Of a DNA stretch of 64,000 bases, positions 10,749 through 21,159 are shown one piece after another. The notes beneath the pieces were generated by a model, which saw only the letters and a list, made by a program, of their open reading frames with translations, had not been told where the DNA came from and did no database searches. The stretch is from Phaeosaccion multiseriatum (Eukaryota; Ochrophyta, other classes). The stretch lies in NCBI GenBank assembly GCA_965112735.1, contig OZ218964.1, positions 1,364,001 to 1,428,000 of the forward strand, written 5' to 3'. Position numbers and translations under genes: made by a program. How positions within the stretch are numbered: position 1 is the stretch's first letter; the number at the start of each line of letters is the position of its first letter.

Positions 10749-13700
10749 TGTGTGTGAGTTGGGTGTTTGTGTGTGTATGTGTGTGTTTGTGTGTGTGTGT
10801 GTGTGAGTTGGGTGTTTGTCTCATTTCTTCCCCGTTCGGTCAACGGCGCCACCCACCACCACAACACACACGCATACACACACACGTATACACACACGCA
10901 CATACACACACTCACACACATACACACACGCGCACTCAGAATCGCAACTGCAACGTCTTCAAAGTGGTGAATGGGAATGCAAGCACCACCACGGGCATCC
11001 AGAAGGGGCGGCTGTGCCTCGGGATGGACTTGCGCACAATCATACAGCAGCGGGAGGCCAGAATCGCCGCGCTGAGGGAGGAGTTCGACCCAGTGCAGAA
11101 CGAGTATACGGAGGTATGTAACTGTGTGTAACTGTGTGTATCTGTGTGTAACTGTGTAACTGTGATGATAGTAAGTCGGTTACAGATTTTAGGTACTGTC
11201 TTGTCGTCCCTTCGCTTGCTTCACTTTTCACTTCCAGGGCTTGCTTTCAGGGCATGACGAGTAGGGAAGCCCATCACTAATTGACTGTCATCAAGCCCTT
11301 AAGTCGGAAGCCCGTCCCTAATTGACTGTCATCAATTGACCTTTTTTTTTGTCAATCACAGATTCAGCATCAGCTCGACTTCAGCAAGCGGCAGTACGAG
11401 GCCCTGCGGCGGGAGACGGGGCAGCTGCAATCCAACATGCGGCGCATGCACGACAAGAGAGAGGAGCTCGAGCGCAAGCAGGAGGTGAGTGAGTGAGTGA
11501 GTGTGTTGGGGGGGTGGGTGGGTGCCGGTGGTATGTATGGAGGAGGGGGCTTCCTTCCTTCCTTCCTTCCTTCCTTCCTTCCTTCCTTCCTTCCTTCCTT
11601 CCCTTCAGTAGTCTTTCTTTCATTCTTTCGTTTATTCCATCCTTTCCCTCATTCCTTCTTTCATTCTTTCGTTTATCCCTTCTCTCCTTCCTTCCCTCCA
11701 CCCCTTTTTTTCCTTGCTTCCTTCTTCCGACTGACCTGTGCCCCTCCCAACTATTCTGCTGTATCACCAACTGCTGTAGGACCTCCAAATGGAAGACAAC
11801 ATCATGGACACGACAGAGTTGGAGGAGCAGGAGCAAGCGGTCGAGAAGGAGATCTCAAAGCTGGAAGCCAGCCTGCAGGAGTGCAAGGACAAGATAGCTC
11901 AGCACAACGCCGACCTGGAGCCCCTCAGGCGCGCCAAGGACGCAGCCAAGCGCAAGTGGACCAAGGCGCGAGAGGGCAACCCCGACAACAATGAGTACCC
12001 TGCTCTGCTGCAAAAGATCAAGGAGGAGAAGCTCAAGGTGGCCAAGATTAAAGCCAGTCAGCAGGGGTGCAAGGAGAAGAATGCTGACAAGGAGAAGGAG
12101 CTTGTCCAGCTTCAAGCCAATGTGGAGGCGGAGCTCAAGACGTGTGGGGCGTATCAGGCCGCGACCTCAAAGGAGTGGGACGGACAGCCGGTGAGTGCGT
12201 GAGGGAGGGATGGAGTGAGTGAGTCTGTGAGTCCGTGAGGCTGTGAGTGCGCGAGTGCATCAGATCTTACCTGATCAGCAGAGAGACAGACATGAGAGAC
12301 CCACAGGCAGACACATACACACAGCACACTCTTCTCAGGCTTGTCCTTCTCTCCCCTTGCCACCCCCTCCCTCCCTCCTTCTCTGTATCACCAACAGGTG
12401 ATTGTGCCTAGCACGTGGACTTCAGAGAGCTTGCAGGATACGATTGACGAGATGGAGAAGGCAATCAAGAAGACCAAGAAGAAGCGCGGCCTGGGCAGCA
12501 AGACGAGGGAGCAGGTGGACCTCGAGCTCAAGAAGGCCGTTAGCGAGTACAAGAAGCTCAACTCGGGGCTCAAGAGATTCAAGTCGCTCATCGCACAATC
12601 GAGGTAAGTCAGAAAGCCGCACCACCGCCGCCCTCCCCGTCCATCTACTGCCATCCACTGCCATCCCCATCCACCCCACCCCCCCCCCATACACACACCT
12701 TCACACCCCTCCCCCTTTCTCTTCTTCCTTGATTTTATCCCCCTTCCCTGCCCTCCCTCCTCCCTCGTTCTCTCTCCTCTTCCCTCCCCTCCCCCCCATC
12801 CACACACCTTCACACCCCTCGCCCTTTCTCTTCTTCATTAAATTTATCCCCCTTCCCTGCCCTCCCTCCTCCCTCGTTCTCTCTCCTCTTCCCTCCCCTC
12901 CCCCCCATCCACACACCTTCACACCCCTCGCCCTTTCTCTTCTTCATTAAATTTATCCCCCTTCCCTGCCCTCCCTCCTCCCTCGTTCTCTCTCCTCTTC
13001 CCTCCCCTCCCTAACACAACCCAACCCAAACCCAACCCCAAACTCAACAGGGAGGCCATCAGTGAGAGATCCACCAAGTGGAAGGTTCTGAAACGCCACA
13101 TGATGCGCAACACAAGCTTCTTCTTCGACGAGTACCTGCAAAAGAAGGGCTCCTCGGGAGAGGTAAAGTTCGACTCCACCCACAAGGAGCTGAAGATCAT
13201 CGTCCAGAAGGATGCTAATAACGAGAGCACCAAGAACGACAATGTGCAGCAGCTGAGTGGAGGAGAGCGCTCATACTCAACCCTGGCGCTGTTGCTGGCC
13301 ATGGGGGCTCATCATGAGGCGCCCTTCCGCGTGATGGACGAGTTCGACGTGTTTATGGATGCCATGTCGAGGGGTGTGGCCATTGACCAGGTGAGAGAGT
13401 AGTGAAGCCAAAGAGACCAGCCCTCGTAGTAGTGTGCGGGGCAGGGATAAGAGAAAGCGCAAGCACGCGCACCCCACTCTCACCCTCACCCTCACCCTCA
13501 CTCCTAGCTTCACTCTCACCCTCACTCCTAGCTTCACTCTCACCCCTCACCCTCACTCCTAGCTTCACTCTCACCCTCACCCTCACCCTCACTCCTAGCT
13601 TCACTCTCACCCCTCACCCTCACTCCTAGCTTCACTCTCACCCTCACCCTCACTCCTAGCTTCACTCTCACCCTCACCCTCACTCCTAGCTTCACTCTCA

Positions 13701-14027
13701 CCCCTCACCCTCACTCCTAGCTTCACTCTCACCCTCACCCTCACTCCTAGCTTCACTCTCACCCTCACCCTCACTCCTAGCTTCACTCTCACCCGCACCC
13801 TCACCCCCACCCCTCACCCCTCACCCCTCACCCTCATTGACCCTCCTTGACCACTCATACAGGTGACTCAATTTGCGCGAGATGACAAGCACAAGCACCG
13901 CCAGTTCATCTTCATTACACCGGGCAACTTGGACAATGTGCGCACTGCCACAGACCTCAAGATTCATCGCATGTCCGACGCTCGCCCTGCAGGACAGAAG
14001 ACGCTCAACGAGGCGTGGCAGCGGTAG
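5786..14027 (+). CDS. SMC6: Structural maintenance of chromosomes protein 6 (SMC5/6 complex ATPase)
   Basis: SMC6 pairs with SMC5 in the nuclear complex for recombinational repair and replication-fork stability. Seventeen exons: 5786-6083, 6443-6542, 6825-6940, 7269-7489, 7890-7979, 8174-8367, 8889-9067, 9192-9283, 9485-9601, 9738-10024, 10233-10662, 10940-11113, 11362-11484, 11780-12190, 12398-12603, 13051-13390, 13863-14027. All phases match and give 1,180 residues, the usual family size. An acidic N-terminal tail (1-99) precedes the Walker A motif GTNGSGKS (about 140-147). Two long coiled coils flank the hinge (about 566-700, exon 11). The ABC signature QLSGGERS (about 1080-1087) and Walker B FRVMDEFD (about 1105-1112) follow. 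The sequence VENPCCVLDQ in exon 5 and the bare Smc6-type signature favour SMC6 over SMC5. Every intron except the shortest carries simple or minisatellite repeats. The gene reads intact. Confidence 0.96.
8378..8709 (+). repeat. (GA)n with GACAGTAGTGTGTGAGAG iterations
   Basis: Fills SMC6 intron 6 after its donor, with a higher-order unit of roughly 40-50 bp repeated about seven times. Confidence 0.85.
10697..10935 (+). repeat. (GT)n then (CA)n pair in SMC6 intron 11
   Basis: A (GT)n tract (about 10700-10807) near the donor and a (CA)n tract (about 10864-10930) near the acceptor are complementary, so the intron RNA could fold back. Confidence 0.85.
11761..11771 (-). repeat. Dispersed core, copy 5 (SMC6 acceptor)
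   Basis: GTATCACCAACTGCTGTAG ends exactly at the exon 14 acceptor, so the core complement occupies the polypyrimidine position. Confidence 0.75.
12385..12395 (-). repeat. Dispersed core, copy 6 (SMC6 acceptor)
   Basis: GTATCACCAACAG ends exactly at the exon 15 acceptor; only the AG follows the core. Confidence 0.75.
12690..13012 (+). repeat. 109-bp minisatellite, about three copies
   Basis: In SMC6 intron 15. Copies start with ACACACCTTCACACCCCT near 12692, 12801 and 12910. Confidence 0.88.
13474..13835 (+). repeat. ~24-37-bp minisatellite with CCTAGCTTCACTCTCACCCT
   Basis: Fills SMC6 intron 16 with alternating CACCCT runs and CCTAGCTTCACTCT blocks, about ten units. Confidence 0.88.
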
Positions 14028-14913
14028 ATGGTAGCAGATGGTAGGGGGTATGGTAGGGTGGGGTGGGGTGGGGTGGGTCAGGGTTGGTGGGTGGGTGGGT
14101 GGGTGGGTGGAAGGGTGGGTGAGTGAGTGGGTGAGATTTGTAGGGGAGAGGGAGGGAAGAGAATGGAGGGAGGGCTTACTGCTTCATGCTGCTCCACTCG
14201 CGGGCACTCTTATCATGTGGTGCTTACTTACCATTATGTATTGTTAGTGTGCGTGGGTGAGAGCGCGGGGGCATCTTTAAACATCTGGATAACTTAGTTT
14301 GACAAGGGAAGAAAAGGAAGAGTCGGGTTATTGGTTTGAACGACCTGTTCTTCACTTGTCTCTTGCGGCCTCGCAAAGTTGTCGAGGCCGCTGCTGTGTG
14401 TCCGTCACTCTTTCAAGAATCAAAAATTAAAAATCAAGGGTGTCAAAAAAAGTCAATTTCATTATGATATGGTATGGTACTGTACCAATCACACGTTTTG
14501 ATGAGCGTAGTGTGGGCTGATTGACAGACATGTTGGACGATACACGAACGAATGCCGTTACGTGAAGCTACACATCAGATGGAGAGGCCATGCAGAGAGC
14601 AAACACAAGTAAAAGTTAGGTATGCACGCGTAGGTGGAGATGGAGTCGTCGGTGATGTGGATAAGGAATGGTCGATGGAATGTCGGTCATGTGGATAAGG
14701 AATGATGGTCGATGGAATGTGTACGCAGCGAGATATAGATGTGCTGTGCTTCTTTTGTAATCCTAAGTGGGCAAGCAGCAAGCGAGAGCAGTTTTTCAAA
14801 TCACCCCTCCTATTGTTGAAAAACTCTTTGTGCATCTCCCCAGCCAGGCCCGCCCAATACATCCACACGCACAATATCAGTGTTTCAGCGTTTCAGGTGT
14901 GTCAGTGTCGGTT
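14028..14913. other. Convergent intergenic region SMC6 / HSF
   Basis: This 886-bp tail-to-tail spacer holds G-runs (GGTGGGGTGGGG type, about 14047-14125), then an AT-richer stretch (about 14280-14600) and a short duplication, TGTGGATAAGGAATG, near 14656 and 14691. I see no gene in it; it should contain both 3' UTRs. Confidence 0.6.
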
Positions 14914-17283
14914 TCAGTCATTTGTGCTGGAGATGATATCCGCCAGGGTCTCTAGCGAGTTGCTGCTCCTATGGCAATTGCCTCCCCTGTCGTGGCCTCC
15001 TCTTCTCTCCCCCCCCCCCCTCTGCTGCTGCTCCTCCTCCGTTCCGTCTCTCATCGCTTCCGTCGCCGCCGTCGGAGTGGGTGGAGGGGCGACAGAGGTG
15101 GCGGCGGCGGCGGCGCTTGTACCTGATGTAGGTACCGGTGAGGAAGAAGTAGGAGAGGAAGAGGAAGAAGAGGAAGAAGGAGAAGAGGACGGAGACGCCC
15201 CACGACCTGAGCCTGCACCCACTTCGCGAGCGCCGGGGGGTGACATACTGTTGCGGTTGCTGTTGCTGCTCTCACGGACGGACGTGTCCTTGTCGCTGCT
15301 CTTGTTCCTGTTCATGCCTTCACCGCCGGTGTTGCTGTTGCTGTTGTCGTCGCCATCCCGGGGGGGTTTGGTCGTCCCGCCGCCTTCGGAGCCGCCCCCT
15401 CCGCCCCCCCCTCCCCCCTCACAATGCATAGGCTCCACTCCTCTGCCTTGCCCCTGCCCTTGCCCCTGCCCCTGGCCACCGTACTGCCCCGACCCGATGC
15501 CGCCGTATTGGCCTGCCTGCTCTCGCAGGAGAGGGGTGAGGATCTGCTTAAAGTCCGCCTCTGTTAGAGAAGACATGTCCCTGACGTGTTTGTGCCCCTT
15601 GCGCTTCTTGGCGGGCTCGCCTCCCCCCACCCCTCCTCCTCCTCCTCCTCCTCCTCCTCCTCCTCCTCCTCCTCCTTCTCCTCCTCCTCCTCCTCCCCCC
15701 AGCCCGACCACCGCGTCCATTGCACCGGTATCGTTGATGGAAGGCATCCTGTGGTGACTGGGAAAGCCTCCTACCCCACCCACCCCCCCTCCCATTGTGC
15801 CGTATCGGTCATAGCGATGCGCAGGAGGTATGCGTGTATGCCCTTGCTCCTGCATGGACGACGCGTGCGCCTGCTGCCCGAAAGGTGGTGGAGAGGCCAT
15901 GTGTTTGTCATCTTCCGGCGGTTTGAACACTGTGCAGCTGCTGCTCAGGGGCGCTCGCTGGTCGGAGGAGGGGCCATTTGGAGGACCAGTTTGGTCCATG
16001 TCCATCCCACTGGGAAACGCCATGCCCCGGGGCCCCACCCCACCTTCCCGGAGCTGGTGCTGCTGACGCTGGTGCTGCTGGTGCTGGTGTTGAGACTCTT
16101 GCTCGTAGATATGCTGCTGATGTTGCTGATGCGGGTCGAGGTGATGGCTGTCGGTCGAGTACAGCTGTTTGCTATACTCTCCAGTACTCACATTGACGTC
16201 AGGGTCTGTCTTCATGTACTGACTGCTCTGCTTGTCGTTGCCCCTGCTGCCGCTGCTGTCACTGACACCACTGCCAACCCCGAGGTGGCCATCGCGTCTG
16301 TCCTCCTTCGGCTGTGGAAGGAGGTGATACGCCCCTCTCGGTCCTGGGACACTGCCTCTCGGCGAGTTGCTCATTGAGCTTAGTATCCTGCTTGCTGATC
16401 CAGACTGCCCCTCATAGGGGGAGGGATGGGCCCTCTTGTACCCCCTCCTCGCCGCCTCTGCTTCAAACTTCATCTCGTCTGCGGTTTGCCCCTGCCCTTG
16501 GTGCCCACTTGAGTGGTGCATGAGGCGGGGGTGCTGGGGGTGCTGGTGTGAGTGTTGGTGGTGCGGCTGCTGATGCGACTGATGCGGATGCTGCTGCGCG
16601 GGGTGGTACGGAAAGGCACTGTGAGAAATTGGCCCGTGTTGCGACGGCCCTTGCGAGCCTCCATACCCCTGCGGCGTGTGCTGCTGCGTGTGCTGCTGCT
16701 GTTGGTGTCGGTGCGACTGCGGCGGTGGCGACTGCTGGCCATACGGCATACTCACTGGCGGCATGGACCCGGTCATACTCGATCGCTGCGTTGACCTTTC
16801 CTGCTGCTGCGAGGACCTTTCCTGCGGCGGCTGCGAAGGCGAGGGCCTCTCCTGCTGTGAGGCCTGCTGGGAGGAGGAGGAGGCCCTGTCCTGTTGTTGT
16901 TGTTGTTGTTGTTGTTTTTGTTGTTGTTGCTGTTGCTGCTGCTTTTGCTGGGAGCTGACATGATGAAAGTCGTCTGGCACCGACGCGTGGCGCTTGCGAC
17001 ACTGCAAGATGGCGCTTACAGGCATACCCACGAGCTCCTGGTTCAGATATACCACCTTGGAGAATTGGCTAAGGCGGCCGCCGCTCGTTTTCTTGAACCC
17101 GTGATAGTTGAGCTGCCGCTGGAAGGACGCCCAGTTTCGATGGCGAAAGTGGCGACTGATGCAACTCTCCAGCTCCTCCAGACCGGCCTCGAAAGTCACG
17201 GCGCCATCGTTGTAGCACATAACCTTCCCGCCCTTATTCTCCTCGAGCATGGCCACTAGCTTGGAGGTGAATTGCGCCGTCAT
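14914..17283 (-). CDS. Heat shock factor-type DNA-binding protein
   Basis: Intronless 789-residue transcription factor. Residues about 4-98 form an HSF-type winged-helix DNA-binding domain: FTSKLVAMLEEN at the start, then RHFRHRNWASFQRQLNYHGF matching the conserved recognition-helix region of HSFs. The middle domain positions are compressed and the canonical Trp near residue 20 is absent (VMCYNDG). A polyglutamine tract follows at once (about 111-130). The rest is Gln/His/Ser-rich, then Gly-rich, with a basic nuclear-localisation-like KKRKGHKH followed by SLTEADFKQILTPLL, the only other part that looks structured. No HR-A/B leucine-zipper oligomerisation region is obvious. Large stramenopile HSF-like families often look like this, so a role in heat shock itself is unproven. 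Long open frames on the opposite strand are shadows of the CAG/GGN repeats. Confidence 0.85.
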   Translation of the reverse strand: MTAQFTSKLVAMLEENKGGKVMCYNDGAVTFEAGLEELESCISRHFRHRNWASFQRQLNYHGFKKTSGGRLSQFSKVVYLNQELVGMPVSAILQCRKRHASVPDDFHHVSSQQKQQQQQQQQKQQQQQQQQDRASSSSQQASQQERPSPSQPPQERSSQQQERSTQRSSMTGSMPPVSMPYGQQSPPPQSHRHQQQQHTQQHTPQGYGGSQGPSQHGPISHSAFPYHPAQQHPHQSHQQPHHQHSHQHPQHPRLMHHSSGHQGQGQTADEMKFEAEAARRGYKRAHPSPYEGQSGSASRILSSMSNSPRGSVPGPRGAYHLLPQPKEDRRDGHLGVGSGVSDSSGSRGNDKQSSQYMKTDPDVNVSTGEYSKQLYSTDSHHLDPHQQHQQHIYEQESQHQHQQHQRQQHQLREGGVGPRGMAFPSGMDMDQTGPPNGPSSDQRAPLSSSCTVFKPPEDDKHMASPPPFGQQAHASSMQEQGHTRIPPAHRYDRYGTMGGGVGGVGGFPSHHRMPSINDTGAMDAVVGLGGGGGGGEGGGGGGGGGGGGGGGVGGGEPAKKRKGHKHVRDMSSLTEADFKQILTPLLREQAGQYGGIGSGQYGGQGQGQGQGQGRGVEPMHCEGGGGGGGGGSEGGGTTKPPRDGDDNSNSNTGGEGMNRNKSSDKDTSVRESSNSNRNSMSPPGAREVGAGSGRGASPSSSPSSSSSSSSPTSSSPVPTSGTSAAAAATSVAPPPTPTAATEAMRDGTEEEQQQRGGGERRGGHDRGGNCHRSSNSLETLADIISSTND

Positions 17284-18496
17284 GATCTCACCTCTACAGC
17301 TGACTCCCAGCCGCGAGAGTCACACCCGCTCCTCACGGTTCTTGAGACACGCTTTATCTTCTCCCAAACAATCCCCCTCTACCTCCCATGTGTCATTTCC
17401 AGCGCTGAGCTCCGAGAATGGATCAGCTGGAGGCCCCAGAGTCCTGCAGCAGCACGCGCCTTAGGTGGAGGTAAAAAAAACAGGTCTCGCACCAGCAGAA
17501 GCCACACACACAGTCAAGTCCCTCGCTTCCCGCCTCCTCTGGGCTCAAACAAAGCACAGTTGGGCAGCGTCGAGAGTGTGAGACACGTCCTCGCGCGAAA
17601 TCCGTCCGGGCCTTCAACAAGGTCTCGAAAGAAATAAAGCGCTCCTCCCTTGCTTTTGGTGGTGGTCTCCTTCTCCTCCTCCTCCTCCTCCTGCTGCTGC
17701 TATCTGCTGCTTTAGACGACTGGGTCTATCCAATGCTGGGTCGATGGAGGAAATTCGGCACCAAATTCGGGGCCCCATCGAGGGTTCAGGCCTATATACC
17801 TCTAAATGTCCTGTCTTGTACACACCTCCAACCGTTTCACAAGTACGTTTTCTTTTTTTTTTGAACGGCTTAACTCTATGGCTTATTTTCCTTCTTGGAG
17901 GGGTGGAGAAGGGGGTTGAAAGCGGCACGGCTCTCTTTGTGTTTTGTGCAGGGAGGGAGTTGCATTTTCGAAAGGCTTAACTCTATTTTTTGCCACCTTC
18001 GCATTTCATCAGGGGCTTATTCGTTCTTGGAGGGGGTGGAGAAGGGGGTTGAAAGCGGCACGGCTCTCTTTGTGTTTTGTGCTGGGAGGGAGTTGCGTTT
18101 TCGAAAGGCTTAACTCTATTCTTTGCCCCTTGAATTTAATCAAAAGAGTTAGCTATTTTAATATATTGATCTACTATTGAGATGGAGTGAAGAAGGCAAG
18201 GCGATGCAGCCCGAAACACCCAGTGGAGGCCCAACAACTTGGTCCTGCTGTTGAAGCATTTTTGATACCAACTCTAGGCAACTCTACCAACTCTACCAAC
18301 TCTAGGCGCCAGGGAGGCGGCCTGCAGTCCCCCTGAGGGCGGGGTAGACTAGCTGTGGCGCACAGCCAGCCGGCAGCCCCTTTGGGGTCAACAGTCCGCC
18401 ATTGGTTCAGGCCTGAACTGAGCCTGACACTCCTCGCACGGCCTGAGGGAGGGCCGAAGGGAGGGAGAGAGTGAAGAGAGTCTCCCCCCCATCTTC
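17284..18496. repeat. Intergenic region with ~105-bp tandem duplication
   Basis: This is the upstream region of the HSF gene and the downstream region of the EDR2_C gene. It contains two near-identical copies of about 105 bp (roughly 17882-17994 and 18015-18127), each with TTGAAAGCGGCACGGCTCTC and CGAAAGGCTTAACTCTAT. A small iteration of CAACTCTAC lies at about 18265-18308. Short open frames across the duplication have no gene-like features. I see no supported gene. Confidence 0.55.
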
Positions 18497-20029
18497 TCAG
18501 TAGAGAGGGGTGCGCATCATGGGGTCCTCCAAGTCGAACCAAGACATCTGCACCACCCCCACCAGCCGCTCGGGCAGCTCCTCGGCCGCAGTGCCCTCTA
18601 TGATGATGCCCACTTCGCAGTCGATGTTGCGGCTATAGCCCCGACAGCAGCTCACAATCTTGTCGGCCATTGGGGATACGCTGGGGTCGACAGAAACCTC
18701 CACCAGAAGGCCATCCGGGCTGCAGAAATACTTTTGCTCCACACGCTGGCCGAGCAGCACAGGCACCGTTCGGACAAGCTTCTTGACGAGGAAGGGCCCT
18801 TCCCGAATCCGCGTCACGAGCTTAAACCTTTGGTTGCGGAAGTCTGAGGCAGGGAGCACACCCCGTGCTGCTCCTCCTCCTCCCGCCTCTGCTGAGGCCT
18901 GAGCTGCGGCGTCTGCGGCGAGTCTCCGCTTGCCACGGGGAGATAGGGACAGAAACTTGCCCCTTAACTTGCCCCCGGGCGATCGCGACGGCGCACATGC
19001 AGGACCGGCAGCAGCAGCAGCAGCAGCACCAGCACCATCACCAGCAGCCTCAGGAGAAACGCCCACGGCCGCCTTAACAGCCACTGGCTCTGGCACGATG
19101 GCGAAGGTCCTCACCAACTTCAGCGCAGGATCATTCGGCGCCCGCGCGACCTCCTCCATGTCCATCCCAAAGTACCACACGAGCTTGACAGGAGGGGTGC
19201 CTGCCACTGAGATGCTCACCACAAAGATCAAGGCATCTTCGCCCACACTCTGCCGAAGGGCCGCGACCCTCTCTGCGCACTTGCCCTCTTTGGTGAGATT
19301 GTCGAAGGGTCTACTGCGCTCCTCTTCCCCACCACCCGTACTACTGCTGCTGCCGCTACTGCTGCTGCTGCTACTGCCGCTGCTGCTGATGCTAGCTTGG
19401 CCGCTGCCCGGAAGCTCAAAGGCATCCACGTGTAAGAGCCTGAACAACGGCTTCCCTCCGGCCATCTTCTTTCCATCTGTCAAATATCCCACATCTCTGA
19501 CTTCGAGCCCGTGGTCGCCGCTGCCGTCGCCCCAATACTCTGCTGGTGCACGTGGTGTGGCAGTGTTTCCCCCATGGGGCATCGATGTGGGCGTGCTTGA
19601 CGTCGACAAAACCAAAGTCACCTCCTCCTCTTCTTCAAGCGCCTGCTCTCACGTCATGGGAGGGGGGGGGAGGGGGGGCAATACAGTGACATTTGCAGCA
19701 ACACAAACGAGTCAGCGGATCGTGAGGGGCACGAAGATAGGGCAACACCAGAGCGTTTCCTTTCTGAGGCGCATGAGCTCGTATATGTAAGATCTGCTCT
19801 TCAGAGGGATGCAAACAAACTTTCAGCAGTGGAAAAACGGTCGCATCGCTAAATAGGAAGTATGCCTCTCACTCACCCCTGCTGCGTCTCTCTCTCCTTC
19901 TGTTGTTGTTGCTTCTGCATTTTCTGCTCCCCCTGCTGAGAGAAACAGCTTGTCCAAAACGAGAGGAGTACTTTCCCCCCCTTGTGTCCTGGGCTTCCCT
20001 GAATCCACGCTCGAGACTAGCTCCGCCAT
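18497..20029 (-). CDS. EDR2_C (DUF1336) domain protein
   Basis: Two exons, 20029-19877 and 19642-18497, joined in phase, give about 431 residues. The open frame of exon 2 has no ATG before the conserved part, while exon 1 provides an ATG and a strong donor (GGG|GTGAGTGAG), which is why I join them; a downstream ATG at 19582 is the alternative. From about residue 104 to the end the protein follows the C-terminal domain of plant ENHANCED DISEASE RESISTANCE 2: YLTDGKK with PLFRLLHVDAFE, then VWYFGMDM, then RFKLVTRIREGPFLVKKLV, then QKYFCSPDGLLVEVSVDPS, and finally a GYSRNIDCEVGIIIEGT block. Ser-rich and Ala/Gly-rich insertions separate the blocks. No PH or START domain precedes it, unlike plant EDR2. 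Its molecular activity is unknown; lipid-linked membrane signalling is inferred from the family. Confidence 0.82.
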
Positions 20030-21159
20030 CACCAATCCCTATCGCGATATCATCCTTGCTGCGTGGGTGCACCCGGCTGATTCGGTGAGCGCGATTGCCT
20101 TCCTCGCGAAAAAAATCCTTCTTGTATCGTAGGCGGCCTCCGTGTTCGGTAGCAGTAGGGAACCAGATGTAGTTCTCACTCGCTATGCAAAGGAGACAAG
20201 AATAGCGCGTGCAAGCAGAGAAAAAGACCGGAGGGAGGAAGGAAGACAGAACAGCAGTTTCAATTTCAGTTCTGTAGCCTTGCTCTATTTATTATCGGCC
20301 ATCCCCAAACCTGTTTTGTTCTAAAATGTTTTGCTTTGCCACCCCTCCAGCCGGCGTGCTATCTGCTATCGGCTGGCGGCCGATAGTATGCCAGCCAGCC
20401 GATAGCATGCTATCGAGAATGTGGTCGATAGCACGTCAGGGGTCGATGATTAGATTACGCGCCACTCCACTCTCTCTATCATTCGAAAGATCTTGTTCCC
20501 ATCAGCCCGTCGACACGCCGATCGCAGCGAGGCAGCCAGGCAGCGAGGTAGGAGGGCATCCGCTCGAGGTGCCACCCGACCAGGACCAAGCCAGGAGCAA
20601 GAGCGAAGGGAATGTGCGAGTCTCCTGGACCGAGAGCAGCAAAACCAAGCCCATCAGCGCGCAGGCTGCATGAGGGACTTGGGCCCATCGCCGCTGCTGT
20701 CGCTACCTTGCATGCCTACAGCTTGCTGGGCACGAGGACAAGCAGAGAAGAGTCGCCCTTGCCACGGCGACGCAAACGCCCCTGCTTGTGGGCCCCCTGG
20801 CCCTGCTGCTTTTGGTTGCGGCCCCTTCCCAAGAAGCTCAATGCCGGGCCCGAGAGGGAAACTGCAGCCAAGACTGACTGCCCGCAGATGCGTCCGTCTG
20901 TTCTTCGATGCAACAGTTGGAGCGAAGGACCAAAGAAGACCAGACAAAAAGTGCATACGGATCTCATGGATGTTCTTGTCGCCGGCCTTGGAAGCAGAAG
21001 CACCCCCCCAAGTGAGCCGAGTCTACGCTTCGGAATTCTCCTGTCTTCCACCAGCAGTACAGGGTAGTGGCAGGAGCCGCATTGTGGGGGCTTTTCGCGC
21101 CAGCGCCACATACTGTCGCACTCTGGGCGAGGGGCTTTGCTGCTCTTCTCCTCACAGGC
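20030..21159. other. Intergenic region with extended inverted repeats
   Basis: These 1,130 bp separate two minus-strand genes. They hold a nested inverted repeat at 20356-20434 (listed separately). A 324-codon plus-strand frame (20493-21467) runs antisense into the acidic-protein gene and shows no domain or codon pattern that I trust. If the acidic protein has a second exon, it would lie at about 21030-21115. Confidence 0.5.
20356..20434. repeat. Nested inverted repeat (potential cruciform)
   Basis: TGCTATCGGCTGGC at 20364-20377 pairs perfectly with GCCAGCCGATAGCA at 20394-20407 (14 bp, 16-bp loop). An outer pair, GTGCTATC at 20356-20363 and GATAGCAC at 20427-20434, flanks it. Related GATAG and CTATC words repeat between them. 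Confidence 0.7.

Noticed and set aside
15586-16377. A 263-codon plus-strand frame and neighbours across 14702-16963
   Set aside because: They are antisense shadows of the HSF gene, caused by CAG and GGN repeats.
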